Shown: positions 21,109 to 32,705, counted from the first letter of the stretch. The stretch is DNA of 64,000 bases from Pegoplata infirma (GCA_963921195.1 OY992537.1:129230694-129294693); one strand, 5' to 3'. The notes: generated from the sequence alone by a model not told the origin. Program-made: numbers and translations.

Positions 21109-21188
21109 ATCGAGGGCGAATATTCAAAATTTGCTATCTGCAGTATAATAAAAAAGCAGATAGCAAGTTTTGAATATTCGCCCTCGAT
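21109..21188. repeat. 80-bp hairpin, 33-bp stem
   Basis: The stem ATCGAGGGCGAATATTCAA...TATCTGC (21109-21141) pairs with 21156-21188 with a single mismatch around a 14-nt A/T loop. The size resembles a pre-miRNA or a minimal foldback transposon. The first half recurs at 23822-23856. Confidence 0.9.
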
Positions 21189-21215
21189 ATACTTATTTAT
21201 AAACATTTTTCTCAA

Positions 21216-21768
21216 CACTCAAAAAATTTTGTTAATAAAATCAACGGAAAATGTCAGTTAAAATAACTACTTTGTAAGTTGTTTTGGGGTCAACTACTTT
21301 TTCAGTTAAATCAACTAACAATGTTAGTTATTTTAACTGACAAAAAACAATTGACTTATGTAGTAAAAACTACTTACATTTGTAGTCAAAACAACTAAAA
21401 TGTAGTAAAAATAAAATAATCAATATATAATTTTTTTTCAAAACATTTTTCAAAAAAAAAAATTTAAGACCAAATTTTTTCCAAGTTTTTTTTTTAAAAA
21501 AGTTGTGAAAAATATTTTTTTTTTTTTTTGGAAAAAAACTTTGAAAACTTTTCAGAGATAAAAAAATAAAATTAACTACTTTAAATAACTGTTACTACAT
21601 CACAATACTTTTTTGTTAGTTGTTCAAAAAAACGACTTAAAATAACTAACAGAAATAGTTGTTTGATATTTTTCATACAAAAACAACTGACTTTGTAGTT
21701 GAAAACAACTAACTACTGTAAAATATACAAATAACTAACATGTAGTAACTTACATAATTTTCTGAGTG
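21216..21768. mobile_element. CACTCAAAAAATT-type MITE
   Basis: Ends CACTCAAAAAATTTTGTTAA and ACATAATTTTCTGAGTG, both flanked by AA. The interior is dominated by AACTACATGTAGT-like words and their inverses (AGTTGTTTT, AACAACTAAC). Relatives are at 9602, 40331 and about 45380. Confidence 0.6.
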
Positions 21769-22785
21769 AAGCTTTTAAAAAACTTTCTTATATGAGTTCA
21801 AGTAAAACAAAAACTTACTTTCATTTTCTTTGAAAATATATGACCAATTTTCCACCAACATAACAATCATCCATTTTCCTTAAAATGTTTTTCCCATCTA
21901 CCCACCACTTTAACTGCATCAAAAGTTGTGAAAATTTTTGTTTGTATGTTCATTCATTTGTATAATCATCCCTTTTTTGTATTATTGAAAAAGAAAACTT
22001 GTGCTACTTTTCTACATATTCTAAAAAAAAATCTTTAACACAAATAAATAGTTAATGTTTATTTGGATGTTAAAAGTTTTTGGAAAATTTCGTATTATTG
22101 TTTTTTTTTTCATCATCCTTCCATCTATTGTGAAAGTCATGATTTGACATTGTCACTATATTCCTTTTTGTTTACCTAAAAATTTGGTTGGAAAATATAT
22201 TTCTTTCTTTTGCAAAACAGGAATAGAAAGTTTTAACAATTTAGTGGTGGTTTTCTTAGGACTGCAATTTTAGTATAGAGAAAAATATTTTTCTTTTATA
22301 TAAAACTATTAGAAGTTTGAGATATTTTAGTAAGCCAAAGTGGGTGTCGTTTTTCTTTAGACTTGCTTTGTTATAAAATATTTAAAGAAAATTTATTTAA
22401 GATAATAAAAATTTATACAAAATTTTTAAGAACATGAAAATTTTAGTAGTTTTTAAGAAAAGTTAATTCTGGCGTATGGGTAATATTATTAGAAAGAAAT
22501 AATTTATTTTCAAATATAATTATCATATCAGTTAGATTTAATGCATAGCTTTAAGAAAAAATTGTTACCAATTATCTTTAAATGTCCTGATCCTGAATAT
22601 CAAAAATATTTTAAAATCGGTTAAACGGTTTTCGAGTTATAACCATTTGAAATTTGCTAAAAATGTAAATTTTTCATATTTTCACGAAATCTTATGTTGT
22701 GTGTGCATTAAATTAATGCAATTAATTAAATTTCCCGTGAAAAAATTTAATAAAAAATAAATAGACAAAACTTGCTGCTCTGGCT
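21769..22785. other. Less repetitive interval, no gene seen
   Basis: 21780-22480 contains few obvious repeats. A GGCGTATGGGTAATATT variant of the oriented motif lies at 22472. From about 22600 a degenerate motif (AAAATCGGTTAAACGGTTTT, 'GAGTTATAACCATTTGAAAT') begins, which recurs at 23130 and 23500-23720. Confidence 0.4.
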
Positions 22786-22851
22786 GGTACTTGAACCCAC
22801 GGCCTCCAAGTTGGAGTGTTTATTTTAGACGCCTTAGCTAGTTAACCCACC
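22786..22851 (-). other. tRNA-like segment
   Basis: Minus strand: GGGTTAACTAGCTAAGGCG (A-box/D-arm like), a middle pairing CTCCAACTTGGAGG, and CGTGGGTTCAAGTACC (B-box like). Position and spacing fit a tRNA cloverleaf, but the outer stem is weak. Confidence 0.5.
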
Positions 22852-23820
22852 TACAGAAGAATATCTCGCACCTAACAGTTAGTTAGATTACGTCATTTTT
22901 TTCATCAACTTCTGATTTTACCAAGTGTCTGTCTGGGCAAAATTTTTGCTCTAGTAGACCTAAACAGTATTTGGTACAAATTTGAGGCCAATCAGATTAA
23001 ATTTAACCATGGCGATCAATGTTTTGGATTTTTAAAAATTAAAAAAAAAAATTAAAAAATGTGTCTTGCTGCACATCATAACAACATATTTGTTAATTTT
23101 GATGCGCACGAACACGAATATCAAAAAGTTTTTTAAAATCGGTCAAACGGTTTTTGAGATATCGCTATTTGAAATTTGCAAAAAATTTCGTTTTTTTCCC
23201 CTTGACGCTTTCATAGGTCTTCAGGCAATCTTTAATTTAAAACTAATTTGAGCCAAATCCGTTAATCTTAACCAGTTACGCTCTTTGATCAAAGTTTTTA
23301 TTTTTTTAGAAACTTTTCACCAAAAACTCTAAACTTTGAACGAAGGGCGCCACGGGTTAAATGATGGGATTTGGTTCAAATTAGGTTTAAATGAACGACT
23401 GTCTCAAACTATATGAAAGAGTTTCTTTTGCAAAAAATTCAGGGGAAAGAAATTAAAATAAACCTAGTTTTTGAAATTTTTTTGACAAGTTTAAAATGAC
23501 AATATCTCGAAATCCTCTCGACGGTTTTTTTTTTAACATTCAAAACTTTGATCAAAGGCTCCGCGGGATAAAATGCTCAGATTTGGCTCAATTTACGTTT
23601 TATTAAAAGATTGTCTCAAGCTCTAAAAAGGGTCAAGAGAAAGAAATTTTGAGATTTTTAAAATATTAAAATTTCTTGAACGTAGGAAAAAACCGCCATT
23701 AGCAAATTTCAAATAGTGATATCTCGAAACCGTTTGGACGAATTTATTTTTTTTTTGATACCACTGGACCGACTTTCCTGAGATTCAACACCAACCTGAA
23801 CAGGGGAACGATTAATATAT
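22852..23820. repeat. Degenerate ~350-500-bp repeat cluster
   Basis: Recurrent blocks AAAATCGGTCAAACGGTTTT / 'GAGATATCGCTATTTGAAAT', ATTTGGTTCAAATTAGG / ATTTGGCTCAATTTACG and TCAAAGTTTTTATTTTTT mark two to three decayed copies of one sequence. It may be the interior of an unrecognised element containing the tRNA-like piece at 22786. Not coding. Confidence 0.4.
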
Positions 23821-23821
23821 A

Positions 23822-23856
23822 TCGAGGGCGAATATTCAAAACTTTCTTTCTGCAGT
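23822..23856 (+). repeat. Half-copy of the 21109-21188 hairpin
   Basis: Carries ATCGAGGGCGAATATTCAAA followed by a diverged ACTTTCTTTCTGC. This is one arm only, which shows the hairpin belongs to a dispersed element. Confidence 0.7.
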
Positions 23857-23869
23857 GTTATAACTAGGG

Positions 23870-23931
23870 ATGAGATTTCCATGCAAATGCTTGTTTTTTG
23901 TCGATAGTATAAAATCGATATCGATTGCACC
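23870..23931 (+). repeat. ATGCATATT-unit head
   Basis: TAGGGATGAGATTTCCATGC followed by TTTTTTGTCGATAGT. The rest of the unit appears at 26526-26710, separated by later insertions (23932-24899 and 24904-26521). Confidence 0.7.
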
Positions 23932-24899
23932 TAGGGCTTCCAATCGGGATATCCCGATCCCGGAAATCCCGGGATTTTCGGGATTAGGCAAATCCCGAAT
24001 CTCGGGATTTCTGATTTTCGATCCCGGGATTTTCGGGATCCCGATTTTTTAATTTTTTTTTTTTTCAATATTTTTAGATTTTTTAAAATAATTTGTGCAA
24101 AATATGAATTTTGTGGAACAAAATAAAAAAAAAAATCTACAAAAGTTCCGTCAGGTACCATGTTTTTGTTATAAAAAAATGTGAAACATTTGCGAAATGT
24201 AAAAAAAACTCTAAAAACTTGTGGTGGTACGACTTTTTTTTACTCTTACCGTAAATGGCTTTTGACACATCTTAACTCCTTAAGTTGTAAACTTTTATAA
24301 TTTTATGTTTTACTAAAACATTTTCTAAAGACGTGAGTGGGTTTTGACTCACGCTCACGCAAACAAAAATGGAATCGCTCACTTATGACTTACGCTCACG
24401 CGTGAGTCATGCAAACTCTACTCTCGCTAACACAATTTTTACCAAAAATAACATTGCTAAAAAATATTTTTTTTTGCAAGAAATGAAAAAAAATCAAATC
24501 AGCAAGCTTTAGCAAAAAATTAATCACTTATGTAAAAATTCAAAAATTCATATATTTTTTTTTTTCAACTCACGCTCACTAAAAGTTGAATGAGCCACGA
24601 CGAAAGATAGGTAAGATAACCGAATACGTATATTCTTCACAGGAGGAATCACAAACTTTTTTTGAAGTTCACAACATCAACTTTGCTAATCTTTACGAAC
24701 GCGTGGATTTTTCAAAGTGACAAAAAATACTAAAAATTTTTGAAAATCCCGAAAAATCCCGAAAATTTCCAAAAATCCCGTGAATCCCGGGATTCAAAAT
24801 ATCCCGAAAATCCCGGGATTCCGAAATCGGGATCCCGAAAATTTTTCTTCAATCCCGAATCCCGGGATTCAGAAAAACCAATCCCGATTGGAAGCCCTA
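23932..24899. mobile_element. hAT-like element with perfect 8-bp target duplication
   Basis: Termini TAGGGCTTCCAATCGGGAT and ATCCCGATTGGAAGCCCTA are inverted, and the element is flanked by exact ATTGCACC duplications (23924-23931, 24900-24907). An 8-bp duplication with a TAGGG start is diagnostic of the hAT superfamily. Subterminal arrays of TCCCGGGATTTTCGGGATC fill both ends; these are probable transposase-binding repeats. Length is 968 bp, with no transposase, so it is non-autonomous. A second copy sits at 34527-35538. Confidence 0.9.
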
Positions 24900-24903
24900 A
24901 TTG

Positions 24904-26521
24904 CACCGCTCAACAAATCCAAGGTTTTTGACTCCGGTTTGAAGTCTGATACAAAATTTTTAAAGATTTTAACTCGCTGATTCCAAATCTGTGCTCCAAA
25001 ATTTTCCATCACGTCTAGAATTTTAATTATTCGCGGTTGAAAATGCGAAAAAATAGATTTTTGCATTTTTTGAAAGCCTGCACAGCCGCCACTGGGTGGA
25101 ATAGAAATCTGGTATAAAGCGTTAAGTAGAATTGAACTATGATCTCAAATATATGATCAAAAAAATTTGAAGTTGTTGCACTATTATTGGCCAAACATGT
25201 ATTTTATAAAAACACTGTGAAAAAAATTAGAAAAAGCACTATTTTTAAAAGGCTCTAAAACAAAAACCAGTTGACCAATCTTTACTGAGATGAGCTCAAA
25301 ATTAAGGCAAAGGTTCATTCTTTCTTATAGACTTTTAAGCCCATTAAAGATATCTTCCGGAAAAAAACCCATTAAAGCTCCTATGACACTAGATTTTTTT
25401 TGTATTTTATTTTTTATTAATTGAAAGAATGAAACAGCAAAAGAAGAAATGAAAAAAAAAACATAAAATAAACAAACAAATAGTGGTGATTACTTTCTTT
25501 TTAATAAAAACCCGCTGTATAAATTCAAATAACCGACAAAAACAAACAAAAAAACGCTTCATTTAATGAAAAACAGAAAAGTTGGCAACACTTAATATCA
25601 TTAATGCATAAATGTCAAAAAAATATGTAAAATTTTTACATTTTTTTTGACATTCAGTCATTTGATAACCAAATTTATCGATAACACAAGAATAAAATTT
25701 GACGTTTACTATTTTTTATTAGTATTCTTTTACTCTTCACACTTGTTCAGATTTCCTATGGTGATATATTTGCACTGTTCACTTAAATTTCATCAATACA
25801 AAAAAAATGTAGTGTCATAGGGGCTTAAAGATATCTTCCAGAAAACTTAAATTTGTAAAATATTTATTTTTTAGTTGTTCTTTGAAAAATATTAAAAAAA
25901 AACTAAGGTATCTATCTACCTTATCTTTTTTACAAAAATGAAAATTTTAACACACACAAAAAATTTTTTTTTCCATGAACGATTTTCATAGTATTTATGA
26001 ACAAATTCATACAATTTATTAACTTTTTCATAATATTTATAAACTTTTTCATAGTATTTATGAATAAATCATAATATGTGAAATTTAAGAATTTTTAACA
26101 TTTTTCATAAATACTATGAAAAAGTTTATAAATATTATGAAAAAGTTAATAAATTGTATGAATTTGTTCATAAATACTATGAAAATCGTTCATGGAAAAA
26201 ACATTTTTTTGTGGGCAGAGTCATTTTAAAAAGCAATTGTAACCCAAACAAACGCAATAGTTAGAAAAAAATTGTTTTCTATGTTGGAGACTTAAGACAA
26301 ATTATACTTTTGCGCTTTTTACCAGATTTGTATTCCACTCAATGTCTGCTGTGCAGGCTTTCAAATAATGCAAAAATCGCCATTTTTCGCATTTTTAACC
26401 GTGAATAACTAAAAATCTGGACGTGATGGAAAAATTTGGAGTACAGATTTGGAATCAGGAGATCAAAGTCTACTAAAATTGATCACCAGAATTCAAACCG
26501 GAAAATGACTGTTGGGCGGTG
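24904..26521. mobile_element. Element with ~200-bp imperfect terminal inverted repeats
   Basis: Left CACCGCTCAACAAATCC and right GGCGGTG are inverted. Matching internal blocks in opposite orientation include CTGATTCCAAATCTGTGCTCC / GGAGTACAGATTTGGAATCAG, TTTTCCATCACGTC / GACGTGATGGAAAAA, and AAAGCCTGCACAGC / GCTGTGCAGGCTTT. It was inserted into an ATGCATATT unit. Interior 25380-25800 looks less repetitive. Confidence 0.65.
25973..26195. repeat. Perfect palindrome, 91-bp arms, 41-nt loop
   Basis: 25973-26063 is identical to the reverse complement of 26105-26195, position for position. Arms consist of TTCATAGTATTTATGAAC-type words in variant order, so each arm also contains short internal palindromes. 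The A/T flanks (CACACAAAAAA / TTTTTTTGTG) continue the symmetry loosely. Confidence 0.95.
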
Positions 26522-26525
26522 TTAT

Positions 26526-26710
26526 CTTTCCGAATTAAGAAATTTGAGTAAAAATTGATTTTTTATTGCATATTTTTGCATATTTTGGTTTTAAATGCAT
26601 ATTATTTTGCATATTTCCAACTTTTAAGTGCATATTTTGCATATTTTCGCATAAATGAGCAAAACACAAATTGATAAACTATTTAAAATTTATTTTGAAA
26701 AAAAGAAAAA
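26526..26710 (+). repeat. ATGCATATT-unit, distal half
   Basis: Begins CTTTCCGAATTAAGAAATT and continues through alternating GCATATTTTTGC and TTTTAAATGCATATT words, then AACACAAATTGATAAAC. Confidence 0.75.
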
Positions 26711-26716
26711 TTATTT

Positions 26717-27070
26717 TTTATACCCCCCACTCTAGTGGACGGAGAGGGAGAGGGTATATATATGTAAGTTTGTCATTCCGTTTGTAACACCTCGAAATAT
26801 TGGTCTAAGACCCCATAAAGTATTCATATTCATGATCCTCGATCGATTTTAAGACGATCTAGCGATGTCCGTCTGTCTGTTGAAAACACGCTAACTTTTG
26901 GAAGACTTTACGGAGGCTCCTAAAGATTAGTATACATGTTGTACATTTACCTGGTCAGGTTGGTATTGCATTCCAGCGAAATCGGTCCAGTGGTTCAAAA
27001 GTTATGAGCAAGAGACTGAATTTCGGCAAGGGTTTTTCATGAATTTACGAGAGACGGCTGGATATTAAAC
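26717..27070 (+). mobile_element. Family A (INE-1-like) copy, 3' diverged
   Basis: TATACCCCCCACTCTAGTG start, GACCCCATAAAGTATTCAT, GTCCGTCTGTCTGTTG, then a variant block (AAAACACGCTAACTTTTGG, AATCGGTCCAGTGGTTC). The same block occurs at 19500-19700 and 33200-33300, a second family A subfamily. Confidence 0.65.
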
Positions 27071-28159
27071 AAATGTTAAATATTTTGTGTTGTTTCAAAA
27101 AAGATTAACATTTAAAGTAAAATTAATACAAAATAATGGCAGAAAAAAAATTGTTTTCAGATTAACTTAAACAAGTTTAACTAAAATTCCAAAAATTCGG
27201 CCTAAGTGTTTTAGGCGTATGATTAATATTAACTCAAAACTTTAATAACTCATGCAAATCTCTATAGATTTTTTATTAAAAAAAAATTAATTAAATAAGT
27301 AATTTTAGCCTTCAAACTAATTACAATTTTAAGATTGGACTGCTTAAATAACAAATTTCATTTTTCATGTTTTTACAAAAATCTAAACAGTTTTGTTGAA
27401 AAAACTTTTAACTTTAACTTTAAATTTTGGATTTTCGGTTTTTCTGTTTGTTTTTTTTTTTGCAAATAATTTGATTGTCCTATTACCTAAAACGTTTTTA
27501 TTCAATTAAAAATTGACTACAAAAATGCTACTAAAAAAAAACTTAAAATACCTGACTACATCAATATTCCCCCTATTAGAACCCTTACCAATGTTATAAA
27601 ATCATAAAACTCTTTTTCTGTTAGCTACTTTTCATAAAATATCACTTATGAAGTGACACATAACTTTTGGTCCATGGCTAAACTTGTATAGTCAATGGAA
27701 CTTTTTAGGTTTAACAGGCGGTAGTAGTTGTTAGCAGGTTATATGTATTTTTGAGCGAGTGTTTTTATTCCTTATCAGTAGAAATACACAATGATGTGGC
27801 AACAAGGAGTCATATTTTATAGGTGGGCAGTATTATTTTGTCTCCATTTTTTTTATTTATTTTGCAGTCAATGAGTTTTTCTTTTAAACAAAACATTTTT
27901 ACTATCTACAAAAAACCAATTGCGTTTAAATTTTTTTAATTTTTTTTTTTTGCAAAAAAATACACCACATTTTGTAAATGTAATGTGTGTAGAAATGTCA
28001 CTCCAACTTCAAATTGTTTTGTTTTGTTTTAATTTTTTTATTTTCAATTCGTTGTACTCCAGTAGAGTGTAAAGCTATAGATTACAACAACAGATGCTAA
28101 ATACGTGTATGCTTCCAAAAACAAAAAAAATATATATTAGAAAAACCTACTATAGTATT
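27071..28159. other. Comparatively unique interval, no gene seen
   Basis: 27540-28140 has few repeats and higher sequence complexity (for example 27590-27830) and is a reasonable place to look for a conserved enhancer. Contains one GGCGTATGATTAATATTAA motif at 27222. No convincing open frame or splice pair. Confidence 0.4.
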
Positions 28160-28669
28160 GAATGTACAAAAATTCTACACCATTTCCAGGTGTGACTTAG
28201 AAAAGCCCAATATAATTAAAAAAAGCTTTATTGAAATTCGCAGAAGTCCAATAGAAATTTATAAAAGCTCAATAAAAAAATTCAGAAAAGCTCAAAAGAA
28301 ATTCGCAATAGTCCAATTGAAATTTTGAAAGCTTAATAAAAGTTCAGAAAAGCTCAACAAAAATTCGCAAAAGTCCAATTGAAATCTGAAAATCTCAACA
28401 GAAATTCAGAAAAGCTCAATAGAAGTTCGCAAAAGTCCAACTGAAATTTTACAAGCAAAAAAGAAACTCAGAAAAGCTCAATAGAAATTCGCAAAAGTCC
28501 AATTGTAATTTGAAAAGCCCAATTGAAAGTCGGAAATCTCAATTGAAATTCAAATGGGATTTTCTGAATTTAGAGTTTCGAAAGGGCATTTGTTGATTAC
28601 ACAGTGATACGTTTTATTAAGATTCGCAAAAGCTTAATTTAAGGGGCCTATTCACAAAAAAAGTCATAA

Positions 28670-28900
28670 CCCGGCTAAAAATGAATTGTATTTGAGCATA
28701 TATAAACACATCTGACCATACATCATTAATTCGAAAACATATATGATCAGATATGAACAAATATTAAAATTGGCGCTTATTCAATATATGACCATATATG
28801 GTAAAACATATGATAATATGCGATCATATATTGGCCCACCCTTAACATAAATTATCATATATGATCGTACATGAGCTTGTATACATTATTTTTAGCCGGG
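28670..28900. mobile_element. 231-bp MITE (CCCGGCTAAAAAT ends)
   Basis: Ends CCCGGCTAAAAATGAATTG and ATTATTTTTAGCCGGG are inverted. The interior is a string of CATATATGATCATAT-like self-complementary words, so the element would fold strongly. Probable AA target duplication. Confidence 0.75.
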
Positions 28901-29693
28901 AACTCAATTTTTTCCATGTGGAAATTTAAAAGAGTCCAATAGAAATTCATAAAAGCTCAATAAAAGTTCTTAAAAAAAGCTCAATAGAAATTCGCAAAAG
29001 TCTAATTGTAATTTGAAAATCCCAATTGAAAGTCGGGAACCTCAATTGAAATTCAAATTTGCTTTTCTGAATTTAGAGTTTCTTAAGGGCTTTTGTGGAT
29101 TACCATTGGACTTTTTTGTTTCTAAATTACAGTTTGAAATTTCTGAATTTTATTTGGTTAAAATTTTCTGAATATTAATTAGACTTTTTTAAGTATCAGT
29201 TAGGCTTTACATTTAAAACTATTATGAATTATACATGGACTTTTCTGAGATTCGATTGAGCTTTCCTGAATATGAATTGTGCTTTCCGAATTCAAATAAA
29301 ATTATCGCCTTCAATTAAGCTTTAGTCAATTCAGTTTTTCTGAATTTCCATTAAGCTTATATACATTTCAATTGGGATTTTCTAAGCATTAATTGGGTCT
29401 TTCAGAATTTCAATTGTGCTTTTATTAATTTTTATTTAGCTTTTTTAAATGCCAGTTGCGCGTTCCAAAGTTTTAATTAGGCTTTTCTGGAATTTATTCA
29501 AACTTTTCTAAATATAAATTGTGATTTCTGAATTTTAATAAAGCTCATTTAAGCATTTTAACTTTTATTAAGCTTTTGTGTGTCTATTCAGCATTTTCTA
29601 ACTTTTTGAATTTTGAATTTCACTTGAGCTTTTATAAGTGACTTTCCCTGATTTACGAATTCAAAATAAGCTTTTTTAATTTCAGTTAAGTTT

Positions 29694-30306
29694 TTTATAC
29701 CCTCCACTTAGTGATAGAGGGTATATATAAGTTTGTCATTCCGTTTGTAACTCATCGAAATATCGGTCTGGGACCCCATAAAGTATATATATTTATGATC
29801 CATGATCGATTTTAAGACATTCTAGCGATGTCCGTCTGTCCGTCTGTCTGTGCAAATGGTGATCACGACCAAAATACTACACGGATATGACTGAAACTTA
29901 ACGCATTTATTGGAAATTCTCCTGAGAAGTTTGGTATTGCATTTGAGCGATATCGGTTCAGCGGTTTAAAAGTTATGAACGAAAATGTAAGGACACCTCA
30001 AAAATTTTAGTACATTCAACATAACCTAAAAATACAAAATGCTTTAATTCGGCTGCTGGTTGACATATGTGAACATAATTGAACGCCAAATGGTATTTAA
30101 ACATGTATGAACATTTTTGGACAAAAAAAAGAAAAAAAAATCGCGGATTTTTTTTACCAAAAATTTTTTTTCGCGGACATTTTTTTTTTCAAAAATTTTT
30201 TTTTTAAGTAATTTCCTTTTAAAAAAAAGTGTTTTGCAATAATCTTTTTGAAATTGTGGAGGGTATCACTACATTCGGCAAAGCCGAATTTAACTTTTTT
30301 ACTTGT
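29694..30306 (+). mobile_element. Family A (INE-1-like), best-preserved copy
   Basis: Runs TATACCCTCCACTTAGTG through ATCGGTCTGGGACCCC, AAGTATATATATTTATG, GTCCGTCTGTCCGTCTG, ATATGACTGAAACTTAACG, ATCGGTTCAGCGG, TTCGGCTGCTGGTTGAC and ATCGCGGATTTTTTTT, to TTCGGCAAAGCCGAATTTAAC and TTTTTTACTTG. About 613 bp. A good reference for the family in this window. Confidence 0.8.
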
Positions 30307-31270
30307 TTAACCTTTTATTTAGCTTTAGTCAATTAAGTTTTTCTTAATTTCCATTAAGCTTTCTAAATTTCTATTGAGCTTTTATACAATTCAATTGGTT
30401 TTTCTGATTTTTAATTGGGTCTTTCAGAATTTCAATTATGCTTTTATTAATATTTGTTGAGCTTTTCTGAATTGCATTTGGCTCTTTATGAATGTCTATT
30501 GGATATTATGATTTCTAATGGGGCTTTTCTGAATTTCAATTGAACTTCGATAAATCTTATTTGGCTTTTCTGAATCTCGTGTGTCAATTCGGCGTATCTA
30601 AATTTTAATTGAGCTTTTCTGAATTTTACTCGAGCTTTTATAATTTTCCATTGTGATTTTTTGAGGCTTGATTGGTATTTTCTGAGATTCAGAATTTCAA
30701 TTGTGCTTTTCAGAATTTCAATTGTGCTTTTCTCCATATTCATTCTTCTCTAAATTTTAGTTCACTAAAAATTTTCGAATTTCTAAATAAAATAATAATA
30801 ATTTTAATGATCAAGTGTTTTAATTTACTTTTTCCATTTAATTAAAAATCATTTTTAAAAACTTCAAATTAACCGAGAACTGGTAACAATTATCGTCGTC
30901 TCGTTGTAGCGAAATTGAGCAAGTGCAAGTTTCATAGGCAAGCAAGCCTCCAACTTAAATACAAGCCCCATTTTTTCTGAATATCAGTGATGATATCTAA
31001 ATTTAAATAAAGCTTTTATAAATTTAAGTTGGGCTTTTTTGAATTTTAATTGAGCTTTTTCGATTCTAAGTGGAACTTTGAATGTAATTGAGCTTTTTCT
31101 GAACTTTGATAATTTCAATTGGCTATTGTTAAATTTTAATTATGCTTTATTTTTATTTTCATTAATCTTCCCAGATCTGGATTTATGATTTATATAGCTT
31201 TTGATTTTATTAGAGCTTAACTAAATTTCCATTAAGCTTTTCTGATTTTCACTTGAGCTTCAATTTCATT

Positions 31271-32324
31271 TGAGTTTTTCTGAATTTTACTTGGAAAAAG
31301 TGTAGGTATTTCTCCCCGCAGAGTAGACCTTACTTTGCCTTCCTGGTATGTGCGTTTTTTCGCCAATATATGCCTGGTTGGTGTTATTTTTATTTCATTT
31401 TGTTCTTGGATTCTTGTATGTAGTTTTATATACATTCATATATGTAGTCTGGCTTTGATGCATGTATCATTGATGAATACGCGCCGATAACAAATCTCAA
31501 TCAAATGTCAAAAAGGTAACAGACATGTTGTAATGTTACAATTTTCGCAGGCAATAGCAAATGTTACAACATTGAAGTGTCCATACAATAGTAGTAAATG
31601 TCCATATACGCAGACTAACTTTTGTTTAAAATTTAAAAAGAAAAACATAAAAAACATTCTAGGATTTTTATTAGAAAAATCTTGTTAAGTTTTTGTTTTT
31701 TGTGTTTTTAGTATTTGGGGGTGGTAAATTTTTGTTAGAGTCGTGGTAAAGGTTAACGCTGTTGACAATTAAAACTGTCATTTTTAATCATTTATGATTG
31801 AAAAATGTCAAAATGTTCATTACTAAATTAAAATTAAAAAAAAAAAACAGTTGAATAAATTAGGAAATCAAATCTATTTTCCATGTTAACAAGGTTTATG
31901 AGTTAAAAAGTCAATTAAATAATCGTTGAAAAGTGCATTACGCTGATATTTTAAATTTATTTAATAGAAGACACTGAACGTATGATTAATATTTTGATAA
32001 TTTACAACAAGTATACGCATAGGGGTGTTTAGAATGAAAATTTAAATAAATTATAGATTTTAGTCGTACAACTAATCTTTTTTTAGAATTACAATTGAAG
32101 GGCTTATTGTAAAAACATTTCATTTTATGGTGGGTTTTGCCTTAAAACTTTTAAAATAATGTAGAAAATAGATCTTTTATTATCAATATACTTGTACGAA
32201 GGGTTAAAGCAAGACCTTTGCCAAATATCTGTCAAAGGAACATTAGCAGAAGGCGAAAAACACGAAAAAATAAAAAGTTGCTTATAGAGTTCTTGCAGTA
32301 AGCCATTCAATTTATCGTTTTCGA
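31271..32324. other. Less repetitive interval, no gene seen
   Basis: 31290-31560 has mixed composition, with a pyrimidine tract TATTTCTCCCCGCAG on the plus strand that resembles a splice acceptor but is followed by nothing convincingly exonic. CGTATGATTAATATTTTG at 31978 is a variant of the oriented motif. Confidence 0.35.
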
Positions 32325-32705
32325 AGTACAATGGATCTTTTTCGAATTATTATTGATCTTTTTCGAAATACAATTAATCTATTTCGAATTACAATTGATT
32401 TTTTTCGATTTAAAATTGAGTCTTCGAATTACAATTGATCTTGTTCGAATAACAGTTGATCTTTTTCGAATTATAATTGACCTTTTTTCGAATTTTAATT
32501 AATTTTTTTCGAATTACAACTAATCTTTTTCCAGTTACAGTTAATCCTTTTTGAACTTCAATTGGAGTTTTCGAATTACAACCGGAATATTCAAATTACA
32601 AGAACAATCTTCAAATTATAAATGGAATTTTCGAACTGCAGATGTAATTTTAAAATTACAAGTAGAATTTTCGAATTAAAATAAATCTATTTCGGCTTAC
32701 ATCTG
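32325..32705 (+). repeat. Diverged relative of the 21-bp minisatellite
   Basis: Units such as GATCTTTTTCGAATTA(C/T)AATT and TCGAATTACAACCGGAA correspond to the right-arm units of 3098-3625, but with many substitutions. This is an older array 29 kb away. Confidence 0.8.

Larger units (their letters stand above)
28160..31270. repeat. Decayed ~21-25-bp tandem array with strand switches
   Basis: 28200-28560 and 28920-29060 are built of AGAAATTCGCAAAAGTCCAA / TTGAAAAGCTCAAT units. From 29060 to 29690 and 30310 to 31260 the orientation is reversed (TTTCTGAATTTCAATTGAGC). Open frames made of 'KSTIEILK'-like repeats in it are by-products. The array is interrupted by elements at 28670-28900 and 29694-30306. 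Confidence 0.75.

Noticed and set aside
24740..24980. Proline-rich frames such as NPENFQKSRESRDSKYPE and relatives at 34237-34741
   Set aside because: Translation of the TCCCGGGA subterminal arrays of the hAT-like elements; present in several frames and both strands.
30486..30743. KSTIEILK/KFRKAQLKF coiled-coil-like frame
   Set aside because: Translation of the decayed 21-25-bp tandem array; no start context and no similarity.
31290..31345. Very short plus-strand exon between TATTTCTCCCCGCAG and GTATGTGCG
   Set aside because: The implied exon would be 24 bp in a repeat-derived tract; splice-like words occur by chance at this frequency.
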